From Azospirillum brasilense (GTDB lineage Bacteria > Pseudomonadota > Alphaproteobacteria > Azospirillales > Azospirillaceae), in NCBI RefSeq assembly GCF_022023855.1, contig NZ_CP059449.1:558001-622000 (forward strand): 64,000 nt of DNA. The letters are read 5' to 3'. Numbering within the stretch: position 1 is the stretch's first letter; the number at the start of each line of letters is the position of its first letter. Shown here piece after piece: positions 1 through 9,150 of the stretch. Under the pieces are notes generated by a model, which was not told the DNA's origin, ran no database searches, and saw only the letters and a program-made list of their open reading frames with translations. The position numbers and the translations under genes are program-made.

Positions 1-905
1 CCACCGACCGCTCCGACCGCTGGCTGAGCGAGCTGGACGCCCGCCTGCCCGGGCTGGAGGTGCGGGTGTGGCCCGAGATGGGGGACCCGGCAGACATCGA
101 GATGGCGCTGGTGTGGAAGCCGCCGCACGGGCTGCTCGCCACCCTGCCGAACCTGAAGCTGATCGTGTCGCTGGGCGCCGGGGTGGAATCGCTGCTGCTG
201 GATCCGACCCTGCCCGAGGTGCCGCTGGTCCGCATGGTGTCGGAGGGGCTGACGGTGGACATGGCCGCCTATGTGGCGCTCCAGGTGCTGCGCTGGCACC
301 GGCTTCTCGACGAGTACAAGGCGCTCCAGCAAGCCGGGCGGTGGGAGCCGCTGGACCCCTGCCCGGCGTCGGAGGTGAACGTCGGCATCCTGGGCCTGGG
401 CGAGCTGGGCATGGCCTCGGCCAAGACGCTGCTGAGCATGGACTACCGCGTGCTGGGCTGGAGCCGGACGCCGAAGACGCTGCCGGGGGTGGAGAGCTTT
501 TCCGGACCCGACGGGCTGGCGGCGATGCTCGGGCAGTGCAACCTGCTGGTCTGCCTGCTGCCGCTGACGGCGGAAACGCGCGGCCTGCTGAACCGCAAGC
601 TGTTCGCCGCCCTGCCCAAGGGGGCGGTGGTTGTCAACGCCGCGCGCGGCGGCCATCTGGTGGAGGACGATCTGCTGGCGGCGCTGGAGAGCGGGCACAT
701 CGCCGGGGCCAGCCTGGACGTGTTCGCGGAGGAGCCGCTGCCCGCCGGCCATCCCTTCTGGACGCACCCGAAGGTGCATGTGACGCCGCACGTCGCCGCC
801 GTCACTCACCCGTCGCGCTCCGCCGCGGTGGTGGCCGAGGCGATCACCGCCTTCCGTGAGGGGCGCCCTCTGCCGAACCTCGTGGACCGCAGCCAGGGCT
901 ACTGA
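1..905 (+). CDS. D-2-hydroxyacid dehydrogenase (glyoxylate/hydroxypyruvate reductase A-like), 5' end missing
   Basis: The reading frame is open from base 3 and ends at TGA 903-905, so the start lies upstream of the window and about 300 residues are visible. The Rossmann signature GILGLGELG is encoded near 382-408. The family catalytic residues follow: Arg in NAARGG (about 640), Glu in VFAEEPL (about 725) and His in VTPHVAA (about 785). This order and the short N-terminal lobe fit the GhrA branch, which reduces glyoxylate or hydroxypyruvate with NAD(P)H in the cytosol. The substrate is inferred from the family. It converges on the MarR gene with a 13-base gap. Confidence 0.88.
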   Translation, partial: TDRSDRWLSELDARLPGLEVRVWPEMGDPADIEMALVWKPPHGLLATLPNLKLIVSLGAGVESLLLDPTLPEVPLVRMVSEGLTVDMAAYVALQVLRWHRLLDEYKALQQAGRWEPLDPCPASEVNVGILGLGELGMASAKTLLSMDYRVLGWSRTPKTLPGVESFSGPDGLAAMLGQCNLLVCLLPLTAETRGLLNRKLFAALPKGAVVVNAARGGHLVEDDLLAALESGHIAGASLDVFAEEPLPAGHPFWTHPKVHVTPHVAAVTHPSRSAAVVAEAITAFREGRPLPNLVDRSQGY

Positions 906-918
906 AAACGGCAGCCGG

Positions 919-1359
919 TCAGGCGGGCACCGCCACAGGATTAGAGGCGCTCAACTGCGCCTCCAGCCGCGCTTTGGCGGAGGCGGCCACCTCCTCCTCG
1001 GCACGGATGACCGCCATGTCCTCCGGTGCCACGGCCCCCGCCGCGACGACCAGCTCGGCGAAGTCGGACAGGAAGACGCTGCCCTTCACGGTGCGCTGGA
1101 CGAGCACGCTGCGCTTGTCCTCGACGTCGCGCTTGCGCTTGATGAAGCCGAGCAGCGACAGCCGGTCGAGCGCGCGGGTCACCGCGGGCTTGGAGATGTT
1201 CAGCGCCGCCGCCAGCCCGCGCACGGTGTGCGGCGGATCGGTCAGATAAACCTGGAGCATGATGGCCATCTGCCGCGCCGACAGGTCCGGCCCGTCCTGC
1301 CGGACGCTGGCGATCAGAGCCGTCCGCCACAGGCCGAGCGCTTTCAGGTTCCGTGCCAT
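919..1359 (-). CDS. MarR family winged-helix transcriptional regulator
   Basis: The protein has 146 aa, the usual MarR size. A winged helix spans about residues 30-100, with the recognition-helix segment ISKPAVTRALDRLSLLGFI followed by a wing rich in Lys, Arg and Asp. The ATG at 1359 is preceded by a purine-rich GGGGGGAAAAC, which supports this start. It lies 186 bases downstream of fliG on the same strand. That gap contains a degenerate half copy of the window's palindromic repeat. Ligand and targets cannot be read from the sequence. The C-terminus is Ala/Glu-rich and probably forms the dimer helix. Confidence 0.85.
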   Translation of the reverse strand: MARNLKALGLWRTALIASVRQDGPDLSARQMAIMLQVYLTDPPHTVRGLAAALNISKPAVTRALDRLSLLGFIKRKRDVEDKRSVLVQRTVKGSVFLSDFAELVVAAGAVAPEDMAVIRAEEEVAASAKARLEAQLSASNPVAVPA

Positions 1360-1505
1360 GTTTTCCCCCCGCGTGCCGCGTCCCTTGCCCCGAAGGCCCC
1401 CGCATTCGGAACGCGCGGCGAAGGAGTGTCCCCCAACCCGGCCCGGACAGGCAAGCGTTTCGCAACCGGATCGATCGGTCAGGGTGTCGCGGGAGCGGGC
1501 AAGTC

Positions 1506-1526
1506 CGCGAAGCGGGAGGGTGGGGG
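1506..1526. repeat. Half copy of the GC-rich palindromic repeat family (copy F)
   Basis: This 21-base stretch between fliG and the MarR gene matches the outer right end of the repeat found at 8007-8120 (AGCGGGAGGGTGGGGG). Only one arm is present, so it is a remnant or a partial match. It lies just 3' of fliG on the transcribed strand. Confidence 0.5.
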
Positions 1527-1545
1527 TTCCTCGTCGGTAGCCCGC

Positions 1546-2568
1546 TCAGTAGATCAACTCGTTCTCGCCGCTGCCTTCGGAGATGACGATTTCGCCGCGG
1601 GCGGCCAGATCCTTGGCGAGCTGGACCATGTACATCTGGGATTCGTCCACCTCGCGGACGCGGACCGGCCCCATGGCGGCCATGTCCTCGCGCAGGATCT
1701 TCGCCGCGCGTTCGGACATGTTGGAGAAGAACAGGTCCTTCAGCGTCTCCGACGCGCCCTTCAGGGCGGTGGCGAGCTTCTGCTTGTCGACGCTGCGCAG
1801 CAGGGCCTGGACGCCGGAGGGGTCGAGCTTGGACAGGTCCTCGAAGGTGAACATCAGCGACTTGATGCGCTCGGCGCTGTCGCGGTTGCGTTCCTCCAGG
1901 GCGGCCATGAAGCGGTGCTCGGTCGTGCGGTCCAGGCCGTTGAAGATTTCCGCCAGCATCTCGTGGCTGTCGCGGCGGCTGGTGCGGGCGAGGTTGGTCA
2001 TGAACTCGGTGCGCAGCGTGCGCTCCACGTCGTCCAGAACCTCCTTCTGCACGGCCTCCATGCGCAGCATGCGCATGATGACCTCCATCGCGAAGCTCTC
2101 CGGCAACTGGGTCAGCACGCGGCCGGCGTGTTCCGGGCGGATCTTCGACAGAACCACCGCCACGGTCTGCGGGTATTCGTTCTTCAGGTAGTTGGACAGG
2201 ACCGATTCGTTGACGTTGGCCAGCTTGTCCCACATGGTGCGGCCGGCGGGACCGCGGATCTCCTCCATGATGGAGTCGACCTTGTCCTTGGGCAGCGTCT
2301 TCAGCAGCAGGCGTTCGGTGGAGTCGAAGGAGCCGACCAGCGAGCCGGTGGCCGACATCTGCTCCGCGAATTCGACGAACAGGCGCTCGATCAGGTTGGC
2401 GGAGACGGTGCCAAGGTTCGCCATCACCTGCGACAGCTCCTTGATCTCCTCGTCGTCCATCATCGCGAACAGCTTGGACGAATGCTCCTCGCCCAGCGCC
2501 AGCATCAGGATGGCCGCCTTCTCCGGACCGGTGAGGGTGCGATAATCCTCACGAACCTTCAGCGCCAT
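1546..2568 (-). CDS. fliG: Flagellar motor switch protein FliG
   Basis: The product has 340 aa. It carries the FliG middle-domain motif ([19 protein letters not shown], the EHPQ-like patch that contacts FliM) and a C-terminal torque-generating helix with alternating charges ([16 protein letters not shown]). It forms the C-ring at the flagellar base and couples the MotA stator to rotation and switching. An in-frame ATG exists 13 codons upstream at 2607, but the ATG at 2568 has GGAGG seven bases before it and begins [10 protein letters not shown], so this start is preferred. No other flagellar gene is adjacent, so this is an isolated copy in the window. Confidence 0.95.
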   Translation of the reverse strand: MALKVREDYRTLTGPEKAAILMLALGEEHSSKLFAMMDDEEIKELSQVMANLGTVSANLIERLFVEFAEQMSATGSLVGSFDSTERLLLKTLPKDKVDSIMEEIRGPAGRTMWDKLANVNESVLSNYLKNEYPQTVAVVLSKIRPEHAGRVLTQLPESFAMEVIMRMLRMEAVQKEVLDDVERTLRTEFMTNLARTSRRDSHEMLAEIFNGLDRTTEHRFMAALEERNRDSAERIKSLMFTFEDLSKLDPSGVQALLRSVDKQKLATALKGASETLKDLFFSNMSERAAKILREDMAAMGPVRVREVDESQMYMVQLAKDLAARGEIVISEGSGENELIY

Positions 2569-2649
2569 GTATCCGCCTCCAAAAACCCGGCCGGCACCCG
2601 AGTCCACCGGTCCTACCCGAAGGTTTTAGTCCTTTCCGAATCGGCACGC

Positions 2650-2674
2650 CACCCCCGCGACGCCCGCGGGGGTG
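2650..2674 (-). terminator. GC-rich stem-loop after the aminopeptidase gene
   Basis: A perfect 10-bp inverted repeat (CACCCCCGCG / CGCGGGGGTG) with a 5-base loop lies 38 bases past the stop of the minus-strand aminopeptidase gene. No U-run follows it on that strand, so factor-independent termination is uncertain. It may instead protect the 3' end of the message. Confidence 0.35.
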
Positions 2675-2711
2675 ACAATTTTAACCATATGCCGCTTGTT
2701 GAACCGCTCTG

Positions 2712-4100
2712 TCACCCGAACCGCTTGGCGATGACGGCATAGGCCGCGCGCAGGCCCAGCGCCTCGCCGCCTTCCGGGCGTCCGGGGCGGGCGCCGCTGT
2801 TCCAGGCGAAGGTGTCGAGATGCGCCCAGGGCGTGTCCTTCGACACGAACTCCTGAAGGAACAGCCCGGCGGTGATCGCCCCGGCCATGCCGTTGCTGGT
2901 CACGTTGTTGAGGTCGGCCACCTTGCTGTCCAGCCCCTTGCGGTAGGGCGCCCACAGCGGCAGGCGCCACAGCGGGTCGCTCTGCTCCTCGCCGGCGGCC
3001 AGCAGGTCGTTGGCGAGGGCGTCGTCGTTGGCGAACAGCGCCGGCAGGTCCGGCCCCAGCGCGACGCGGGCGGCCCCGGTCAGGGTGGCGAAGTCGATCA
3101 GCAGGGCGGGCTTCTCCGAATCCGCCTCGGCCAGCGCGTCGCACAGGATCAGCCGGCCCTCGGCGTCGGTGTTGCCGACCTCCACGCTCAAGCCCTTGCG
3201 CGTCTTCAGCACGTCCATCGGCTTGAAGGCGTTGCCGGAGATCACGTTCTCCACCGCCGGGATCAGAACGCGCAGCCGCACCGGCAACCCCGCCATCATC
3301 ACCATGCGGCCCAGCGCCAGCGCGTGCGCCGCCCCGCCCATGTCCTTCTTCATCAGCAGCATGCCCGACGACGGTTTGATGTCCAGGCCGCCGCTGTCGA
3401 AGCAGACGCCCTTGCCGACGATGGTCACTTTCGGGTGCGTCGGGTTGCCCCAGCGCAGGTCGATCAGCCGCGGCGCGCGCGGGCTGGCCCGACCCACCGC
3501 GTGGATGGCCGGATAGTCGCGGTCGAGCAGCCCGTCGCCGACGATGACGTCCAGCCCCGCCTCGAACTCCGACGCCAGCGCGGCGGCGGCAGCGGCCAAC
3601 TCCGCCGGGCCGAGGTCGTTGGCCGGCGTGTTCACGAGGTCGCGCAGCAAATAGGTCGCGGTGGCGGTGCGCTGCACCTCGCCCTGGTCGGCGTGCTTCG
3701 GCCAGACGAGGTTGGCGAAGGACTTCTCCGATGCCTTGTAACGCCCGAAGCGGTAGCTGCCGAGCGCCCAGCCCAGCGCCAGACGGGTGGCGGCGCGGCG
3801 GTCGAGCGCGGCGTCCACCGCCTCGTCCAGCTGGTAGTTCCCCGGCGGCAGGCCAGCGGGCAGCCCGGCGAGGCCCCACAGGTCATCCAGCGCCGACACG
3901 CCGGCCAGCACGCGGGCGACCGCCCCGCCCTCCCCTGGCAGGAACGCGGTGGAACCGGCTTCCGCCGTGAAGTTCACGGCCTTCACCCAGGCCGCGGTGG
4001 CGGGCGGCTGGCCTTCCAGCCATGTGGCGAGGCCGGCCTTGTTCAGCGGGGTGATGGTCACGGTGCCGGGGCCGGCCGTGGCGAGCAGGGTAGCGAGCAA
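2712..4100 (-). CDS. Leucyl aminopeptidase family protein (peptidase M17)
   Basis: The product has 462 aa, a little shorter than classical PepA (about 500). The C-terminal catalytic domain has the M17 metal-binding and catalytic signatures in order: GKGVCFDSGGLDIKP, MKKDMGGAA and NTDAEGRLILCDAL. The N-terminal macro-like domain is divergent. It is predicted to be a cytosolic two-metal exopeptidase that removes N-terminal residues. The start is TTG at 4098-4100, with AAGGA nine bases upstream. It is divergent from the GST gene at 4250, sharing a 149-base intergenic region. Confidence 0.9.
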   Translation of the reverse strand: MLATLLATAGPGTVTITPLNKAGLATWLEGQPPATAAWVKAVNFTAEAGSTAFLPGEGGAVARVLAGVSALDDLWGLAGLPAGLPPGNYQLDEAVDAALDRRAATRLALGWALGSYRFGRYKASEKSFANLVWPKHADQGEVQRTATATYLLRDLVNTPANDLGPAELAAAAAALASEFEAGLDVIVGDGLLDRDYPAIHAVGRASPRAPRLIDLRWGNPTHPKVTIVGKGVCFDSGGLDIKPSSGMLLMKKDMGGAAHALALGRMVMMAGLPVRLRVLIPAVENVISGNAFKPMDVLKTRKGLSVEVGNTDAEGRLILCDALAEADSEKPALLIDFATLTGAARVALGPDLPALFANDDALANDLLAAGEEQSDPLWRLPLWAPYRKGLDSKVADLNNVTSNGMAGAITAGLFLQEFVSKDTPWAHLDTFAWNSGARPGRPEGGEALGLRAAYAVIAKRFG

Positions 4101-4249
4101 GGCGGGCGTCCTTCGTCAGGAAACGGAAACAGTGATGGAAAGCATGGCGCGCCGGGGCGCCCCTGAAAAGGGGGATTGCGTGCCGGCTTGCCGCAAGGTC
4201 GCGGGACAGGCATGCTCCGCCCCCCTCCTTTCGCGACCGAGGCGCACCC

Positions 4250-4912
4250 ATGGACGACCTGACCCTGGTCATCGGCAACAAGGCCTTCTCCTCCTGGTCC
4301 CTGCGGCCCTGGCTGGCGCTGAAGCGGACCGGCCGGCCCTTCCGGGAGATCGTCATCCCGTTGCGCCAGCCCGACACCGCCGCCCGCATCGCCGAGCATT
4401 CGCCCTCCGGCCGGGTGCCCTGTCTGCGGCACGGCGACCGGGTGATCTGGGACTCGCTGGCGATCTGCGAGTATCTGGCGGAGACCTTTCCCGAGGCTAC
4501 CCTCTGGCCGGCGGACGCCCACGCCCGCGCGGTGGCGCGGTCGGTCGCGACGGAGATGCATTCGGGCTTTGTCGCCCTGCGCACCCACATGTCCATGGAC
4601 CTCAAGGCCTTCCGCCCCGGCGTGGGCCGCAACGCCGAGAGCGAGGCCGACATCGCCCGCGTCTTCGCCCTGTGGCGCGACGCGCGGTCCCGCTTCGGGG
4701 CGGGCGGCCCCTTCCTGTTCGGCGATTTCTCCATTGCCGATGCCATGTACGCGCCGGTGGTGACGCGCCTCCTCACCTACGGGGTGGAGATGGACGGGCT
4801 GTGCGGCGACTACGCGCGGGCGGTGATGGAGCTGCCGGCCATGGCGGAATGGGTGGCCGCCGCCAAGGCGGAGCCCTGGGACCTCTACGCGGACGAGCGC
4901 GACCCGCAATAG
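4250..4912 (+). CDS. Glutathione S-transferase family protein
   Basis: The product has 220 aa with two domains. The N-terminal thioredoxin-like domain carries SSWSLRPWLAL and the cis-Pro/γ-Glu-binding segment SGRVPCL followed by WDSLAICEYLAE. The rest is the all-helical C-terminal domain. GAGG lies about eight bases before ATG. It probably conjugates or thiol-transfers glutathione to unknown electrophiles. It is one of three GST-fold genes in the window (the others are at 19382 and 33688), which are not close to each other in sequence. Confidence 0.9.
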   Translation: MDDLTLVIGNKAFSSWSLRPWLALKRTGRPFREIVIPLRQPDTAARIAEHSPSGRVPCLRHGDRVIWDSLAICEYLAETFPEATLWPADAHARAVARSVATEMHSGFVALRTHMSMDLKAFRPGVGRNAESEADIARVFALWRDARSRFGAGGPFLFGDFSIADAMYAPVVTRLLTYGVEMDGLCGDYARAVMELPAMAEWVAAAKAEPWDLYADERDPQ

Positions 4913-4928
4913 GACCCGGAATAGGGCG

Positions 4929-6071
4929 TTAGGGCGTCGCCCCGCCGGTCGGTTCGTTGGCGGCGTTGCCGATCAGCCCGACCTCGCGGTAGTAGCGCTC
5001 GGCGCCCGGATGCAGCGGGACCGAGACGTTGGCGACCGCTTTGGTGGCGTCGAAGCTGCGCCCCTTGGGATGGCCCTCGATCAGCAGGCGGCGGGTGTTC
5101 TCGTGCCACAGCGCCTTGGTGACGCCGTGGATCAGGGCGGGGTCGCGGTCGGCGCGGACCAGCAGCTCCGCCCCTACCCCCAGCGTGTGGATCTCCGGCA
5201 CGCCGGGGTAGGTGTCGGCGGGAATGGTCTGGTCCATGTAGAAGCGCTGGCGGATGCGCAGCCCGTCGGCGATCTCGCCGTCGATCGGGATCAGGCGGAT
5301 CGGCTCGCGATTCGCCACGTCGGTGACCGCCGCCACCGGGAAGCCGCCGACCATGAAGAAGGCGTCCAGCTCCTTCTTGGCCAGCCGGTCCGCCGCCGTG
5401 CCGGGCTTCAGGTAGGCCGGGGGCCGCAGCTCCGCCTCCTTCACGCCGAAGGCGTCGAGGATCGCCCGCGCCTCCACCAGCACGCCGGAGCCCTCCTCCC
5501 CCAGCGAAACGGCCTTGCCCTTGAGGTCGGCCACGCCGTGCAGGTCGCTGTCGGCGCGCACGACGAGCTGGATCGCTTCCGCGTAGAGCATGCCGATGGA
5601 GCGCAGCCCCTCGAAGGGCGCCTTGCCGTGGAAGATGCCGGAGCCGGTGTAGGCCCAATAGGCGATGTCGGCCTGGGACATCCCGGCCTCGACCGCGCCG
5701 GAGCGCAGCAGCTCGATGTTCTCCACCGAGCCGAGCGTCGCCTGCGCCACCGCGATCAGACCCGGCACGCCGCAGCTTCCCCCGCGGTCGCAGGGGCGCG
5801 AGCCGGGCGGGTTGGAGATGGCGTTGGCGATCAGCCCGCCGATCGGGAAATAGGTGCCCGACGTGGTGCCCGTGCCGATCCGGAAATAGCGGATGTCCTG
5901 CGCCTCGGCACCCCGCGGCAGCAGGCCGAGCAGAGCGGCCCCCGCGACACCGGCCAGGAGATGGCGGCGGCTGGGAAGACCTTGGGAGGAAAGGCGGGGG
6001 TTGGCTCCTGCGCGCGGCACCGGCGGGTCCACCTTTCCTGCTGGCCAGCCGTCCCGGCGGCATTGGGCCAT
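4929..6071 (-). CDS. TAXI family TRAP transporter solute-binding protein
   Basis: The product has up to 380 aa. SRRHLLAGVAGAALLGLLP followed by GAEA is a twin-arginine-type signal peptide, so the mature protein should be periplasmic. After it come IGTGTTSGTYFPIGGLIANAIS and a periplasmic-binding fold typical of the TAXI group, which feeds TRAP transporters with dicarboxylates or amino acids. No TRAP membrane subunit is next to it, so its partner is elsewhere or lost. A GTG start at 6032 would give a shorter n-region and has AGGAAAG almost touching it. The ATG at 6071 has no clear ribosome site, so the start is unsettled. Confidence 0.88.
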   Translation of the reverse strand: MAQCRRDGWPAGKVDPPVPRAGANPRLSSQGLPSRRHLLAGVAGAALLGLLPRGAEAQDIRYFRIGTGTTSGTYFPIGGLIANAISNPPGSRPCDRGGSCGVPGLIAVAQATLGSVENIELLRSGAVEAGMSQADIAYWAYTGSGIFHGKAPFEGLRSIGMLYAEAIQLVVRADSDLHGVADLKGKAVSLGEEGSGVLVEARAILDAFGVKEAELRPPAYLKPGTAADRLAKKELDAFFMVGGFPVAAVTDVANREPIRLIPIDGEIADGLRIRQRFYMDQTIPADTYPGVPEIHTLGVGAELLVRADRDPALIHGVTKALWHENTRRLLIEGHPKGRSFDATKAVANVSVPLHPGAERYYREVGLIGNAANEPTGGATP

Positions 6072-6139
6072 CGGCGGCGTGTGTTGGACACGCTCTTACA
6101 AGAATACCCGCAGCCGGGCTTTTTCAAGGCGTCGGGGGC

Positions 6140-6703
6140 TTAAAAGACGCCCGCCAGATCAAGAACCCCGGCGAGTGCTACCGCGCCGCCACACATTTGC
6201 ACGACTCGGCCCGACGCCGCCTGCCCCACCGCCACCGACAGGCCCAGCCCGGCGCCGATGACCAGCAGCACTCCGGACGACAGCCCAGCCCAGAACAGCG
6301 GCCCGCCCATATGCACATAGCCGTGGAAGGCCCCCGCCGCAGCGACCGTCAGCACACCCAGGGCCAACGGAGCCTTCAGCCCGAGGGCGACCAGTCCGCC
6401 CATCAGGATCAGCGACGCCGACAGCCCTTCCGCGGCGTAGGGCAAACGGATGCCGATCTGCGCGGCCAGCCCGGCGGCCAGCACCGCGGTCAGCGCCGCC
6501 ACCGGAAGCTGCCAGACCGAAGGGCCGCCGTTCTGCCCGCTCCACAGCCCGATGGCGAGGAAGCCCAGCAGATGCTGCAGCACCCACACCGGTTCGGTCA
6601 GGCCGGTGCCGAACGGCCCGGTCACCGTCATCCGCGCCAGCGCGGGCGCGGCACCGGCGCCGATCAATGCGAGCGCCAGAAGAACCGACCGGATCGCCAC
6701 CAT
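6140..6703 (-). CDS. HupE/UreJ family membrane protein
   Basis: The product has 187 aa with a signal-like first segment and about five further hydrophobic helices. It has the family pattern of His-containing motifs (LQHLLGFLAIGLW and AFHGYVHM). HupE/UreJ proteins are inner-membrane permeases linked to nickel or cobalt supply for hydrogenase or urease. Neither enzyme is encoded in the window, so the metal role is inferred from the family only. It lies 68 bases upstream of the TAXI gene on the same strand. Confidence 0.85.
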   Translation of the reverse strand: MVAIRSVLLALALIGAGAAPALARMTVTGPFGTGLTEPVWVLQHLLGFLAIGLWSGQNGGPSVWQLPVAALTAVLAAGLAAQIGIRLPYAAEGLSASLILMGGLVALGLKAPLALGVLTVAAAGAFHGYVHMGGPLFWAGLSSGVLLVIGAGLGLSVAVGQAASGRVVQMCGGAVALAGVLDLAGVF

Positions 6704-6808
6704 CCCCTACCCCTTTTCCCCAACGTCTCTGCGCAGCACCGGGCCGGTATGGCCGTTGCGCGGGGTGGGGTCAAGTGACCAGGGCGGGGAGCTTGTGGAC
6801 GTTTGGCG

Positions 6809-7351
6809 TCAGTAGCCCAGTGGGCCGGGGCCATACTGGCGGAGGTCCTGCTGCTTGCGGAGCAGGTCGCGCTGCTGCAGCGGGTCGAGCCGGCCCATGG
6901 CGTCCTCGGTGCGCAGCCGGTCGACCTCCGGGCTCATCAGGTCGCGCTTGGCGCGGTCGGTCAGCCCCTGGGTGGAGCCCGGCGCCGGCAGGGCGGGGGT
7001 GGCCGGCTGGTCGATGGGCGGCGGCGGCGGGGACGAGCTGCCGCGGCGGCGCACCGGCGGCGGCTGGTCGGGAGGTTGGCCGGGCGCCTGCGAGGCGTCG
7101 GAGAGCTTTTGCGGCGGGGCGGGTGCAGGCTCCGGCCGCGGTGCGGGAGTCAGGCGGGCGTTCTCCTCCGCCTGGATCTGGCGCAGCGTCTTCAGCCCAC
7201 CGCTCTGCGCGGACACCGGCGGGGCCGCCTGGGCCCGTCCCGGCATCTCGTCGTGCACCTCCGTCGCACAGGCCCCCAGCGCAAGAGCGGCGAGCGCGAC
7301 GGCGACAGGCAGGAACACGGCGGTGGGACGGATCGGTGTCATACCATCCAT
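6809..7351 (-). CDS. Proline-rich putative lipoprotein
   Basis: The product has 180 aa and no recognised domain. A lipoprotein signal ends at LALGAC, so it is predicted to be lipidated and envelope-anchored. The middle is strongly Pro/Ala-rich with a PPPPP stretch, likely unstructured or periplasm-spanning. The C-terminal 50 residues are charged and helical with many Arg, Asp and Gln. A second in-frame ATG lies three codons downstream at 7342. It is divergent from imuB; the LexA box at 7452 lies between the two genes about 100 bases from this start. Confidence 0.7.
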   Translation of the reverse strand: MDGMTPIRPTAVFLPVAVALAALALGACATEVHDEMPGRAQAAPPVSAQSGGLKTLRQIQAEENARLTPAPRPEPAPAPPQKLSDASQAPGQPPDQPPPVRRRGSSSPPPPPIDQPATPALPAPGSTQGLTDRAKRDLMSPEVDRLRTEDAMGRLDPLQQRDLLRKQQDLRQYGPGPLGY

Positions 7352-7451
7352 GTCGTGTCCCGCGGAGACGGGACAAGGCCCTCCCGGCGATCTCCCCCTT
7401 CTTGGTGAGGCCGTAAGGGGACTCCCAACCGCCGGCTTTTGCCGCTAGAAT

Positions 7452-7466
7452 GTTCTTGTTTTGTTC
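7452..7466 (+). promoter_or_regulatory. LexA box upstream of imuB
   Basis: The sequence GTTC-TTGTTTT-GTTC is an exact match to the alphaproteobacterial SOS operator GTTC-N7-GTTC. It ends 42 bases before the imuB ATG. This places imuB-dnaE2 under LexA repression, relieved on DNA damage. It also rules out the in-frame TTG at 7461, which lies inside the operator. Confidence 0.85.
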
Positions 7467-7508
7467 GAGATAGAGCGATTGGCGCGACGAGCGGTGAAGG
7501 GAGGGGGC

Positions 7509-9140
7509 ATGATGGAACGGGAGACCGAACGGACGGCGCAGCGCATCCTGTCCCTGTGGCTGCCGCGGCTGCCCACCGACGCCCACAGCCGCCGCCATCC
7601 GGAGCGGCGCGACCATCCCCTGGCCGCCATCCTGGCCGAGCGCGGGCGGCTGGGCGTGGCCGCCGTCAACCGCGCCGCGGCGGCGGCCGGGGTGTGGCCC
7701 GGCATGAGTCTGGCCGACGCCCGCGCCATCGAACCCGCCCTGGCCGTCTTCGACGCCGAGCCCGAGTCGGACGCCCGCCTGCTGGAGCGGATCGCCGGCT
7801 GGTGCACGCGCTACACCCCCTGGACCACCCCGGACGGTCCCGACGGCGTGGCGCTGGACATCACCGGCTGCGCCCATCTGTTCGGAGGGGAAGCGGTCAT
7901 GGCCGCCGACCTGACCGCTCGGCTGAATGCGGCGGGCTTCGAGTCGCGGCTGGCGGTGGCGGACACGCCCGCGGCGGCCTGGGCGCTGGCGCGGTTCGGG
8001 AGGGAGGCCCCCACCCTAACCCTCCCCCGCTGCGCAGGGGAGGGAACTCCGCTGCAAGCCTCAAGGCCCTCCCCTGCGCAGCGGGGGAGGGAGGGACCCG
8101 CAAAGCGGGAGGGTGGGGGCAACCGGGCCAACACCCTCCTCTCCCCCCTCCCCGTCGCCGCGCTGCGTCTGCCCGCCGCCACGGTGGACGGGCTGGCCGC
8201 GGTGGGGCTGCGGCGGATCGGGGATCTGCACGCCCTCCCCCGCGCCACGCTGGCTGGCCGCTTCGGGCCGGAACTGCTGCGACGGCTCGACCAAGCCTAT
8301 GGACGGCTGGACGAGCCGCTGTCCCCTCGCCTGCCGGTGCCGCCGCACAGCGTCCGCCTCGCCCTGCCCGAGCCGATCACCACGGCCGAGGCCATCGCCG
8401 AGGCGCTGCGCCGCCTGCTGGCCTCCCTCTGCGCCGGACTGGAGAACACCGGCGAGGGCGCCCGCCGGTTGCGGCTGGAGCTGCACCGGGTGGACCGCCG
8501 GCTGGAGGACGCGCCCCAGACGCTGGCCATCGGCACCGGCCACCCGGTGCGCCGCCCGGACGCGCTGATGCGGCTGTTCGCCCAGAAGCTCGACCGGGTG
8601 GAGCCCGGCCCCGGCCTGGAACTGATGGTGCTGTCGGCCACCGAGGTCGGCCCGCTCGTCGCCGCGCAGGCCGCGCTGGATGGCGGTGCGGACGGGCAGC
8701 CGGAGCTGGGAGAGCTGATGGACCGCCTGGGCAACCGGCTGGGGGAGCGGGCGGTGCTGCGGCTGGTCCCGCGGCAAAGCTGGCTGCCGGAGCGTAGCGT
8801 GGCCCCCGCCCCCGCCTTCGCGGATGCCCCCGGCGGTGCGCTGTGGCCCGCCGACCGCCCGCGCCCGGTGCGGCTGCTCGCCCCGCCGGAGCCCATCGAG
8901 GCCATGGCCCTGCTTCCCGACGACCCGCCGGTGATGTTCCTCTGGCGCGGCGCCCGGCACCGCATCCGCCGTGCCGACGGGCCGGAGCGGATCGCGGCCG
9001 AGTGGTGGCGGCGCGACGGCGAGCCCCGCGACTATTACCGCGTCGAGGACGAGGCCGGGCGCCGCTTCTGGGTCTTCCGCCAGGGGCTGTACCGGCCCGG
9101 CGTGGCGGCGCTGTGGTTCCTGCACGGCTTCTTCGGGTGA
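7509..9140 (+). CDS. imuB: ImuB, catalytically inactive Y-family polymerase homologue of the SOS mutasome
   Basis: The product has 543 aa. Y-family palm features are present, but the usual SIDEA acid motif is replaced by ALDITGCAHLFGG, as in ImuB proteins that act as adaptor between DnaE2, ImuA and the β-clamp. The start is ATG 7509 (or 7512) behind AGGGAGGGG. Residues about 167-204 are encoded by a 114-base palindromic repeat (8007-8120) inserted in frame between the palm segment ending ALARFG and LSPLPVAALRL. This foreign-looking stretch is Pro/Arg/Gly-rich. The dnaE2 gene starts 10 bases downstream, so the two are co-transcribed. Confidence 0.93.
   Translation: MMERETERTAQRILSLWLPRLPTDAHSRRHPERRDHPLAAILAERGRLGVAAVNRAAAAAGVWPGMSLADARAIEPALAVFDAEPESDARLLERIAGWCTRYTPWTTPDGPDGVALDITGCAHLFGGEAVMAADLTARLNAAGFESRLAVADTPAAAWALARFGREAPTLTLPRCAGEGTPLQASRPSPAQRGREGPAKREGGGNRANTLLSPLPVAALRLPAATVDGLAAVGLRRIGDLHALPRATLAGRFGPELLRRLDQAYGRLDEPLSPRLPVPPHSVRLALPEPITTAEAIAEALRRLLASLCAGLENTGEGARRLRLELHRVDRRLEDAPQTLAIGTGHPVRRPDALMRLFAQKLDRVEPGPGLELMVLSATEVGPLVAAQAALDGGADGQPELGELMDRLGNRLGERAVLRLVPRQSWLPERSVAPAPAFADAPGGALWPADRPRPVRLLAPPEPIEAMALLPDDPPVMFLWRGARHRIRRADGPERIAAEWWRRDGEPRDYYRVEDEAGRRFWVFRQGLYRPGVAALWFLHGFFG
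8007..8120. repeat. GC-rich palindromic repeat, copy A, in frame inside imuB
   Basis: The core is a perfect 25-bp inverted repeat, 8020-8044 against 8067-8091, with outer arms that pair GCCCCCACCCT with AGGGTGGGGGC. The total of 114 bases is exactly 38 codons with no stop. The same element occurs at 20486, 22491, 53332 and 55381 between genes. Because the imuB frame is conserved on both sides, the element must have inserted without a frameshift. Confidence 0.88.
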
Positions 9141-9150
9141 TGGGGCCGCC

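Noticed and set aside
856..2742. A 628-codon + strand open frame over fliG and the MarR gene
   Set aside because: It is antisense to fliG and the MarR gene; composition shows no protein family.
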